This document shows, piece by piece, positions 55,800-64,000 of a stretch of DNA of 64,000 nt (the first letter of the stretch is position 1; every line of letters begins with the position of its first letter). A program made the position numbers and the translations under genes. The stretch is taken from NCBI GenBank assembly GCA_027924585.1, contig BSBM01000050.1:4740501-4804500 (forward strand). Direction: 5' to 3'. The stretch is from Larix kaempferi (Eukaryota > Streptophyta > Pinopsida > Pinales > Pinaceae). The notes below the pieces were generated by a model. The model had not been told where the DNA came from and searched no databases. It saw nothing but the letters and a program-made list of their open reading frames with translations.

Positions 55800-56760
55800 A
55801 TGGAGGATCCTGAGTCTGATTCTCCCCCTTTAGATTTTGAGAGGGAGAAACCAAAAGATTCCTTAGATTCACTAGCTCCTGAAGAACCAGTTGAGAGGTC
55901 ACCTAATGAACCTGATGCTGCTAAAATAAGATATGCTTGGTGTCGAGATATCTTACAAGATGCAAAGAAATGTGGAGCACCAATAGGCTCATCTAGAGAG
56001 CACAAGCAACTTGACAAATATTCAGGGTATGTTGCACTAATGAGTCACATCATTGATTTAGAACCATCCTCATATGAAGAAGCTGCAAAGCATCAAGTTT
56101 GGAAAGATGAAATGACATAAGTGTATAACTCTATAATGAAGAATGATGTTTGGGAGGTTGTTCCCAAACCTGATGGGAAGTCCATTGTGACTTCTAGATG
56201 GATTTACAAGATAAATCATGTTGAAAATGGTAGCATTGAGAAGTATAAAACCATATTCATTGCCATAGGTTTATCTCAAAAAGAGGGCATTGATTATGAC
56301 GATACCTTTTCCCCTATGGAAAGGTACACCACAATCTAAGGAATGATTTCACTTGCATATGTTCTAGGATGGAAACTTCACCAGATCAATGTGAAGACAT
56401 CCTTCCTCAATTGTGAGGTTGAGGAAGAGGTTTATATTCAGTAGCCTGAAGTATTTTTCGTGCATGGTAATGAGTCCCATATGTGTAAGCTAAAGAAGTA
56501 TCTATATGGGATTAATCAAGCCCCAAGGGATTGGTACTCCAGAATTGATAGCTACCTTCAGAAACTGGGTTTCTGTAAGAGTGAAGCTTATCCAAATATG
56601 TACTTCAAATTAGTGAAGAACCAACCGTTGATATTGGTTATGTATGTTGATGATTTGTTTCTCACGGTAGAGGAACATTTGATTGCTTGGTGAAAGAGGG
56701 ATCTCACCTTAGAGTTTGAGATGAAATAGTTAGGTATGGTGCACTACTTTCTTCGCCTTG
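55800..56760 (+). pseudogene. Cop-1 linker and reverse transcriptase
   Basis: 55800-56120 is the acidic linker (SDSPPLDFEREKPKD) leading into EPSSYEEAAKHQVWKDEM. 56121-56339 gives NDVWEVVPKPDGKSIVTSRW. After a stop, broken frames give the QINVKTSFLN block. 56460-56693 gives CKLKKYLYGINQAPRDWYSR and LVMYVDDLFLTV with the DD pair intact. Several stops remain. Confidence 0.88.
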
Positions 56761-56789
56761 ATATCTAGCAAAGAAAAGATGAAATTTTT

Positions 56790-57590
56790 CTATCTCAAGG
56801 GAAGTACACTTTGGATATATTGCACAGGTTTGGCATGATAGATTGAAAATCTATGACTACACCAATGGTTTTAAATTTGAGGAAGCTTTATGAGTTAGGA
56901 TCTGGATTAGATCCAGTAGATCCCACTTTGTATAGATAGCTCATAGGCTCTCTAATGTACTTGATACATTTGAGGCCTGATATATGTTATACCGTGAGCA
57001 TTCTAACTCAATTTATGTTTGATCCAAGACAAAAACACTAGATAGATACTAAGCATGTGCTTAGGTACCTTCGAGGTACAATTTCATATGGAATCATATA
57101 TGTCTCTAGTGGAGGATTTATGTTACTTGGTTATACATACTAATACTGTGGAGGAATCATTGTGGACCGTAAGAGTACATCTAGCTACTATTATAGCCTA
57201 GTATCACCTATGATATCTTGGTCTAGCAGGAAGTAGGGCTCCGTAGCCTAGAGAACTACAGAAGCATAATACATAGATACTAGTGTTGCTTATTGAGAAG
57301 CAGTGTGGCTTAGAAAGATACTTTTAGGGTTGTTCGGTGAAAATATTAATCCTACAGTTATTAGGTGTGACAATAAGAGTTGCATCAAGATTTACGAAAA
57401 CCCAATGTTTCATGACAAGTTGAAGCACATTTAAATGAAGTATCACTTCATCCAAAACATGGTCCAGAAAGGTTTAGTAAAAGTTCAGTACATTGCTATT
57501 GATGATCATATTGCAGATGTGTTAACAAATCATTTGTCAGTGACAAAGTTCAGGTACTTCTGAGGAAAGCATGGTATGGAAGAGAATTTC
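56790..57590 (+). pseudogene. Cop-1 RNase H
   Basis: No long frame survives, but fragments in order match copia RNase H: KYTLDILHRFGMID, TPMVLNL, LIGSLMYLIHLRPDICYTVS, HVLRYLRGTISYGI, MISWSSRK, CDNKSCIKIYENPMFHDKLKH, IADVLTNHLSVTKFRYF. More decayed than the equivalent regions of Cop-2 and Cop-3, consistent with greater age. Confidence 0.82.
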
Positions 57591-57608
57591 TCCCTCACTG
57601 AGAGGGAG

Positions 57609-59096
57609 TTTTAAATGTATAGCATTAGGAGAAATTCTCCAAACCAATATTGTGCAACCAAGATTGATCCTCCTGTATAGAGGTGAAAACTTTCATTGCC
57701 TTCAATGTAAATGTTATTCATACCGTATATAGGTAATTGATCAAATTAATGATGTTGTAAAGTCTTGTTTGACAAAGCTCCGAACTTGTGTGTCAAATCA
57801 TGATTCTCATGTGAACCCTCTGCATAAAGGTATCTATGGGACGAACCTCTCATATAGAGGTGTACCTTCCGTAAAAAGGTCATGCTATACTTGTTAAAAG
57901 CATTTAATGTTGTGTGATGTATTATTAACCATGATCACCAGATTGCTATTAAGTTTCCTTTAGAGATTGATCACCTCTAAAGTGAATTAATTTATCATAT
58001 GATCATTTGGTCCATAATAATATAATATGATCACATCATCCGATAATTCTTCTTAGTATAATGTAATGTGATGGATAATTAAAGTTAGCACATATTGGCC
58101 ATGTAGTAAAAGATAAAGAGATAAATATAAATGCATAGAGATAAAGAGAATTTGAATTCATTAGGATATGAATAAGTGAACTCAAATTGTCATGCTTCAG
58201 TTAAATCCACAATGTATACCTCAGTTAACTAAAGAACTCGTAGTGGCCACTACAAGTAAATCAATCAACATGATTTTAGTTAATAATAGTTAACTAAGTG
58301 TTAAATCATAAGGACTAGTCAACTAAAGTGTTTTCACTTTATTTAAACTAAAAGACGACACTTCAGTAAATCAAGAAGAACTCGAATTGATCACTACAGT
58401 GATGTTATCAAGAAAGAATCTATTAAAGAGAGTTAACTAAGTGACAACGAAGAAGACCTAGTTAACTAAGTGTTATTGCATGATGACACCTATGTTAAAC
58501 TAAAAGACGACACTTGAGTTGCAACACTTGCATGATGACACTTAAGATATTCACCTAAATAAGTGGGAAAGCTTTCAGTTAAGAGGCTAGTTCATCCTAA
58601 GAGACAGTTTAGTTAGATAAAGCATTGCATGAGAAGTGGGGAACACTTCTTCTTGCAAGATTGTTACATCCAGTCTGAGAGATATTTAATCTTGAAGTTA
58701 GAATAAGTTGATGCGTGAGAAGAATGTATAAATATGTTATATAGGATTTATGAATTCAATGTGAAGGGAATTCGCTTCTCCATTGAAGGCAAGGCGCTTC
58801 TCTTTGTACAGGTTATTGTTCTTCCTTGCAATTGATGTGTTGGGCACATTGGAAAACACATCCAATTGATCTCTCTTCTTTATTGCTCCATATGTTGTAA
58901 AATAAAGCATTCTCTACAATCCATTATATTATACTGAGAAGAATTGTTGGGGTTTTTGTTCTAACATTTTTGAGGATTTTCCCCAAGTTATATCTTGTGT
59001 TATGGTTGTATGAATTACATGTGATTGAATTGTCTCACTGTTTCAAGTTTCGACATCTAAAAGAATTAAAGATCAAATCTCAACCAAATATTAACA
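57609..59096 (+). repeat. Cop-1 3' LTR
   Basis: 1,488 bp, uninterrupted. It starts TTTTAAATG (the initial TG has become TT) after a purine stretch (GAGAGGGAG) and ends ATTAACA. TATAAATA at 58727-58734. It serves as the template for recognising the four scattered pieces of the 5' LTR. Confidence 0.92.
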
Positions 59097-59101
59097 CTAA
59101 A

Positions 59102-59982
59102 TGCATATGGATAATAATGAATGGGGAAGGTTTATGGTCCAAAGTGGTGATCAAGAAGTATATCTCTCCTCTTACTATATAAGAATAGATGAAGAGCCAT
59201 GTCAAATAAACTAGGAATGTCTCTTCTATGTGGAGGGCCCTTTTAAATTCCTTTGAAGTTATTGGATCTGGTCTTGAATGAAAAGTTGGGAATGGTAGCA
59301 AGGTCTCACTAGGACAAGACACATGGATTGGATGTATTTTTTCTCATAAGCTTCCAGCATACTTGTAAGACATTCTTCATAATAAAGACCTTTTGTTTTT
59401 ATGTCTAGTTGGTGCTGGTACAAATCTCAATTTTATCTAACCAAATGTGGCTAAGAGCTAGGGATTTGGATGATAGACATATATGGGACGGTTTCATTAA
59501 AGATCCCAAGGATTCTCACATCTTCCTGATAGAAAGGGAAGATGAACTTGTCTTGTCCAAAAACATCAATGGGGGTTTATATACTTCAAAGATGGGATAT
59601 CGAGCCATTAGATATGAAGAAGACCACCCACAACCATTATGGTGGAACAATATGATATGGAATTTGCATTTCCCATTGAAAATGAAGTTGTTGGTATGGT
59701 TGGTCTTACATAAATTCATGCATGTTTTGGATATTATGATCAAGCATTATTGGATTGGGTCAAGTTGGTTCCCACTATGCAAGAACAATTGTGAATATAT
59801 AGAACAGTTATTTATTCACCACCCCTACACAATCAGGATGTGCGAGCAACCTCGAAGATTAAAATGGTCAATTTCAATTGGAATGGTCTATATCTTCAGG
59901 ACGCTCTACAAAATTTGGCCAACAATAGGGACTACAGTGATTATTTGGCTCTTCTAGCTATTATCATGTGGTTTGTATGGAT
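59102..59982 (+). pseudogene. L1-type LINE ORF2, zinc-binding RT tail
   Basis: It continues the LINE frame beyond Cop-1: GLWSKVVIKKYISPLTI, then broken frames with SSMWRALLNSF, KVGNGSKVSLGQDTWIGC (the usual VGNG-x-I-x-FW-D-W block), EDELVLSKNINGGLYTSKMG and WNLHFPLKMKLLVWLVLHKF. This is the domain that follows RT in plant L1 elements (zf-RVT). The CPLC-type zinc residues are decayed to PLCKNNCEYIEQLFIH. Many stops. It ends near WFVWI, where the next insertion begins. Confidence 0.87.
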
Positions 59983-61085
59983 TGCCATATTTTATACCTC
60001 AAATTGCCACACCATGTGTAAGTGATAATATACATGTTTCACCACCATGGAAAACATGATGTTTATGCCTCCTAAGGGTGTTAGGACCCTTCATTCTAAT
60101 GTTGGTACCTTCCCTAGTCACACTTGGAAGAAAATCCAACAAGCAAGGGGTCGAAACCCACATTAACCACCTCCAAAAATTAGCCTTCTGGAATTATCGC
60201 GCCCTGCATGCCTATGGGGGAGCGACAATTTCAAATTGTCATGCCCTGCATGCCTATGGGGGAGCGAAAATTTCAAATTGTTGTGCCCTGCATGCCTATG
60301 GGGGAGCGGCAATTTCCAAATTGTCGCGCTTTGCTTAGTTATAGGGGAGAGACAATTTTGGTTTAGGCTTATCCCCTTGATTTTGGATCTTGGATCTCAT
60401 GGATATTTTCTTGGGATGAGGTACCCCTTCGAATCCCATCTCACATTCCCTCCTTGGCATGGTTTAGATCCTTGATCCACATATTATTCACTTAGATCCA
60501 TAATCTCCTTTTAGTGGTTGGCCTCCCAAATCCTACTTAAAGAGAGCCATCCATGAGCTATTGGGGGGTGATCTTGGAAGCACTAAACTTATGATCCTAT
60601 GAGTCTTGCAAGGGTGATGTTGGAGAGATTGGAAGTAGGTGCTACTACTTTGGACATCAAGGTATAACATTGTAATCGTCTTCTTTTGGCTTTCTTATCA
60701 TTAATATAACTTAGCCTATTCCTCTCATTTTCATGTCTTTAATGATGAATGCATGAAATTGTCTATTTTTTTATAGTTAGATCTTTGTTTATACATATAT
60801 TGCTTTCGAGAAGGTGTTGTCTTTCCTTTGTGAATAGGTTCATAAGTCCATGATCAAAGGCTGGAGCTGGAGCAACTTAGGAGCAACAAGGAAAACCATC
60901 AAAGTAAGGTACGCCATCTACTTGCTTTGTCTTTCCATAGCTTGTTAGCTGATGTGTGAGCTAGATATAAGAGAATTATAGTGCCTATTTGTTTCCTCTC
61001 TGTCTTGGGTAGGAAACTAGGGGCCTTTTCTAATCCCAAGGGGTTTTCATCTTACCCGTAGGAAGAAAATCACACCACACTAGGA
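59983..61085. mobile_element. Insertion inside the LINE, possible solo LTR
   Basis: About 1.1 kb separate the zinc-binding tail from the RNase H of the LINE. The insert begins TGCCATATTTTATACCTC right after the WFVWI codons, and the LINE seems to resume near 61085 with RNKEIF. A TG start, no coding frame and this size suggest a solo LTR. I cannot find a second copy in the window, and the target duplication is not clear. It contains the 42-bp repeats. It could also be a different kind of insertion. Confidence 0.45.
60198..60362. repeat. 42-bp tandem repeats with near-perfect palindromes
   Basis: GCCCTGCATG recurs at 60201, 60243 and 60285, with a decayed fourth unit near 60328, a constant spacing of 42. 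Each unit also has CCTATGGGGGAGCG and then an inverted repeat, GACAATTTCAAATTGTC in the first. GCATGC within the unit is itself palindromic. Confidence 0.88.
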
Positions 61086-61194
61086 ATAAGGAAATCTTTG
61101 ATGAAAACATCACATCTCCTGAAATATATGGAAACAAAGGTTTATCCATTCTCAATCTCTTTCCTCATACTAATGAAAGTTTCAAACAAAGAAG

Positions 61195-61690
61195 AGTGAG
61201 GGAAGAATTCATTGACAGAACTAGATGTTGGGCGGGCATACTTTGATGGGCCCTCTCAGGGTCAACCTGCTAAGGGAGGTGCTAGAGGATTAGTACACAC
61301 TTTAGACACACAATGTTATAAATTTGCAGTTGGTTTGGGTTACTGTACAAATAATTTAGTAGAACTTATGGCTTTGAAGCTGACCTTATTGAATTCTCTC
61401 AACAATGGTATCCAAATCTTATAGGTTTTCGGTGATTCATAACTAGTCATGGAATGGATGAGAAAGAGAAAACCTCCAAAGAATATCTTCCTCCTTACCA
61501 TTTATGAAGAACTTATCAGAATTGTTAGGTGTTTCATAACATTAGCTTTCAACATATTTTTAGAGAAAGGAATGATTTGGATGATCAACTCTCTAAACTT
61601 GGCCTTCAGAAGATTGAAGGTATGTGGCTCCAATGGGAGAAGATTAATGGAAACATCATAGAGCATGATCCTCGACCATATTCGGTATAA
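61195..61690 (+). pseudogene. LINE RNase H domain
   Basis: Frames 61212-61424 and 61449-61661 lie in one frame separated by stops: AYFDGPSQGQPAKGGARGLV, YCTNNLVELMALKLTLLNSL, then FGDS and LVMEWMRKRKPP. The D of YFDG, the E of VELMAL and the D of FGDS are the metal-binding residues of RNase H of the kind carried at the end of ORF2 by some plant L1 elements. Near normal length, with at least three stops. Confidence 0.83.
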
Positions 61691-62150
61691 TGTTGTTTTT
61701 TACCAAGTTTATAAGGATTCACCAATGGACTTCTATAGTGATAGAATGCCTTGTTTGGGTATTTGAGAACCTTATGTGTTTTTTTGGATCAGTTTATAAA
61801 TATGTTTGGTTGAGATCTACCTTTTTTGATGCAAAAATCATTTTTTGTTCTTGATGACTGGTTGTATGGAACTTTTGTAACAGTCAACCACCTTTTTTGG
61901 TGCTAATCCATGAGCTATTATGTTTTGATAGCATGTAGTTGTCTACAATACATTATATGTTTCATTATGGAGATATATGGAGAGATATGACTTATAAAGT
62001 ATTTGTACAATGTGTTTTATTTCAATTAATGAAACGCAAGCTATTTCTCAAGGAAAAAAAAGTTGTCCTAGGGAAAAAGCAATTTTGTAATAATGGACAA
62101 TTTGTAATCTCTTGGATGTATTTATCAGCCTTCTAATATAAACGTCTTAC
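61691..62150 (+). other. LINE 3' untranslated region
   Basis: T-rich sequence without a frame, with repeated TTTTTTTGG/TTTTTTTGATGC phrases, running to TTGTAATCTCTTGGATG near 62115, a style of ending common in plant LINEs. No clear poly-A tail remains, so the end is approximate. Confidence 0.45.
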
Positions 62151-62214
62151 TTGTTTTGACTAAAAAACTCCATTAATGTGACTTTAGATTCCACAAAAGC
62201 ACACCTACATCAAT

Positions 62215-62570
62215 CAAAGACAATGAAATAATAAATATTGCATTTTTTTGTAATTATTTTGATGTTTAAATCACTAATAAGTGATTATTAGTTGAAAGAT
62301 GTAAATTACTTATACTAATAACTCATCATTAAATTAATTTAGTTGAAAGTCATAAACTATTACATTAATAATTCATTACTTAAAAATTGTTAATTATTAA
62401 TATGAATGATCATTTCATCACTAAATTAATAGAAAATCATTAATCGTGTTTATTGATTATGAATCACTAAAAATGATTAATTACACATATTAATAACACT
62501 ACAATCAATCAAATGAATAGGTAGTTTTTTAAGATATTTAATTAATATAACCTTAACTATGAAAATAAGT
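62215..62570. repeat. AT-rich degenerate repeat
   Basis: Phrases such as ATTAATAACTCATCATTAAA, GTTGAAAGTCATAAA and TTAATTATTAATATGAATG recur at irregular spacing of about 50-60. Probably a decayed AT-rich tandem repeat or the end of a small transposon. No frame. Confidence 0.5.
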
Positions 62571-62574
62571 AATA

Positions 62575-63140
62575 TATCATAAAATCCCAAATGTGGGTTC
62601 CAATGGTGAAAGGGGTGATGAGGATGGAGGGCCACATGACGAGCTTCGGTCGATATGTGTCGAGTAGTCAAGGATATATTATGCGAGGTGGCGTATGTCT
62701 AGATGGTATGGGATTTATTATAAAGGAATTTTCCCAAGGAAAGGAATCTCGCGTTGGAGGGAGGAAGTAAAGGCAAGTACGGTGGATCGGACATCCTTGG
62801 TGGGTTTTGTTGAGAATAATGGTGGCAACTAGGGTGTATCTAGTATTTAGTACAAAGCTGAGGAAGGATATAAGTTTAATGATTGAGGGGAATTTACTTA
62901 GCCTACATCCTAAAATCGTGTGTTCACTCATCTATGGTTATCATCGTCGTTGGGGGTTTTGGGAGGGTGGTTCACAAGGTGGTGAACACATGCCATTCCT
63001 GAATTGTGTTTTGTTGATTTTCTGGATAGCTTTTGTACACTGAAGATGGTGCCGAAGGGAGTGGAAAGCAAAACCACAAGGTAGGGGATTAAGTGGGATA
63101 ATAGGGAACAACTACAGGTGGCTCAAGCAACCTAGTTATA
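62575..63140. other. Higher-GC spacer, no supported gene
   Basis: GC and G content rise here compared with the AT-rich block to the left. Short frames on both strands (62807-63043 plus, 62668-62931 minus) overlap each other and carry no motif I know. It may be part of the same unit as the 63145 frame. Confidence 0.35.
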
Positions 63141-63144
63141 TAAA

Positions 63145-63520
63145 TTGTCTATCCCTCAGTATCTAAGGTTAGAGATTGAAGCAGTGGAACATGACCTTTG
63201 GCAGGAATCAGAAGAGGCTAAGCCCCAAGAAGCATTTTCTGCACTAAATCTTTGGATTCAGGACCCTGGGACATATCATGCCAGGAAATCCTTGTTTGAA
63301 AATACTCTTTTTCTCTATTGGATTATGAAAGGTATTCTCGATCAAGTGCTACTAGACAGGAGGAGAAAGAAATGGGTGATGAGGTTTCGGTCTAGTTCTA
63401 GAAGGAACTATATGTCGACACGAGGCTGATGCATATGAAATTTGATGCAATAGACAAAGAATTGGGCATCCCATTCCTTCCACGGATGGGGGTCTTTGGT
63501 GCTCAAATTGAGGCATCGAA
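63145..63520 (+). pseudogene. Unrecognised coding remnant
   Basis: A 94-codon frame (63145-63429) has protein-like composition: EIEAVEHDLWQESEEAKPQE, LNLWIQDPGTYHARKSLF, VLLDRRRKKWVMRF. In another frame just downstream, 63430-63520 gives HMKFDAIDKELGIPFLPRMG, which also looks like real protein. The two probably join through a frameshift. I do not know the family. No retrotransposon motif, LTR or intron boundary is visible around it. It could be a fragment of a host gene or of an element that continues beyond the window. Confidence 0.35.
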
Positions 63521-64000
63521 AGTAGGGTGAGGTGGCTAGTCAGATGATGTCTCGCTTGACGGATTTGGTGCCCCTTCTATGGCTTTATAGGTTCCATTGT
63601 GGTTATGCTTGGTGCTTAGGATGTTCTGTGTGTTTCTATTTTCTAATTTTGTAAGGGATATATTGTGCCGATGTTTGTTTTACTATAATTTTGGTTTAGC
63701 AGTAATAGGTCTGATACTGAATATGTAGAGGAGTTATAGGATGAAAGAGCCTTTTTTGTCTAAATAATCCGAAATTAGTCTCGAGTTTGATCAACCTATT
63801 GAAGTCTATTCATGCCATATTTTCTCCCATGGGAGAGAAGTAATTTTGGGTTTGTTTATTGTTGGGGTATACTTACATAGGTGTAATACCCTTTGGTTTA
63901 TCCCCTGGACATATTATTATTGTTATTGTGTTGGAAATAGTGGCACAAGGTGCCTAGACTATGGTTTGCACATTATTATTATTTTTATTATGTTGAACTT
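63521..64000. other. Unassigned sequence at window end
   Basis: T-rich on the plus strand, ending in TTATTATT runs. I see no frame, element end or repeat that pairs with the rest of the window. Confidence 0.35.

Larger units (their letters stand above)
35589..59096 (+). mobile_element. Cop-1: Ty1/copia retrotransposon inside the LINE
   Basis: It starts TGTTAAATG and ends ATTAACA, flanked by a perfect CTAAA duplication (35584-35588 and 59097-59101). The LINE frame continues across the gap. Its 5' LTR is split into four pieces (35589-36019, 42486-42897, 49997-50086 and 52962-53515) by Cop-2, Cop-3 and Coil-1. Added together they make 1,487 nt against 1,488 nt for the 3' LTR. The internal region (53516-57608) holds a complete but dead copia gag-pol. 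Confidence 0.93.

Noticed and set aside
60079-60090. TGTTAGGACCC as an LTR start like that of Gyp-1
   Set aside because: The similarity to TGTTAGGAACC stops after these bases, and no TATA, polyadenylation signal or end matches the Gyp LTR.
62668-63043. Short overlapping frames on both strands
   Set aside because: They overlap antisense to each other, show no motif, and the length is within chance for this composition.

Overview
This window looks like intergenic DNA from a large, AT-rich plant genome. I find no host gene with support. Nearly every recognisable stretch is a retrotransposon or a broken piece of one: Ty3/gypsy, Ty1/copia, one plant L1-type LINE, and two groups of LTR elements whose proteins I do not recognise. 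Elements sit inside elements up to three or four deep, most reading frames carry stops and frameshifts, and the LTR pairs I compared by hand differ at about 5-8% of sites. Old, slowly purged nesting of this kind is typical of conifers and other gymnosperms, but that assignment is inference. Nicknames used below: Long-A/B, Gyp-1/2, Tat-1/2, L1, Cop-1 to Cop-4, Coil-1.

Left nest (1-17657). Long-A is a minus-strand element with LTRs of about 2.2 kb, cut by the window start. Long-B, a plus-strand element with a homologous gag-like frame, lies inside the 5' LTR of Long-A (5555-17217). Gyp-1, a deleted gypsy element (9203-13688, TSD TTGGA), lies inside the gag-like frame of Long-B.

Middle (17658-34348). 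An eight-copy 45-bp tandem array and copia and gypsy debris come first. Next is a minus-strand Tat-like gypsy element (Tat-1, 19411-about 30960) with gag, protease, an archaeal-type RNase H, RT and the usual RNase H. Its 3' LTR is split by Gyp-2 (20018-24343, TSD ATTGA), a sister of Gyp-1 with the same internal deletions. To the right, a roughly 1,000-codon extra ORF (31016-34037) belongs to a second copy, Tat-2, which shares the LTR at 29913-30960 with Tat-1.

Right nest (34349-62150). A plus-strand L1 is split by Cop-1, a copia element (35589-59096, TSD CTAAA). The 5' LTR of Cop-1 in turn holds Cop-2 (36020-42485, minus, TSD AACAT), Cop-3 (42898-49996, plus, with solo LTR Cop-4 inside its 3' LTR) and Coil-1 (50087-52956). 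Coil-1 is a small LTR element with no recognisable gag or pol but an uninterrupted 396-codon frame for a long coiled-coil protein. Once the insertions are removed, the Cop-1 5' LTR measures 1,487 nt against 1,488 nt for its 3' LTR, which supports the reconstruction. The L1 resumes at 59102 (zinc-binding RT tail, then an RNase H domain) around a further insertion of about 1.1 kb with palindromic 42-bp repeats.

Tail (62150-64000). AT-rich degenerate repeats, then a higher-GC stretch with short frames I cannot identify.

The parts do not act as a pathway. Autonomous-type remnants (Tat-1, Cop-1, L1) sit beside derivatives that lack RT and/or integrase (Gyp-1/2, Cop-2/3, Coil-1, perhaps Long-A/B) and must have been mobilised in trans.
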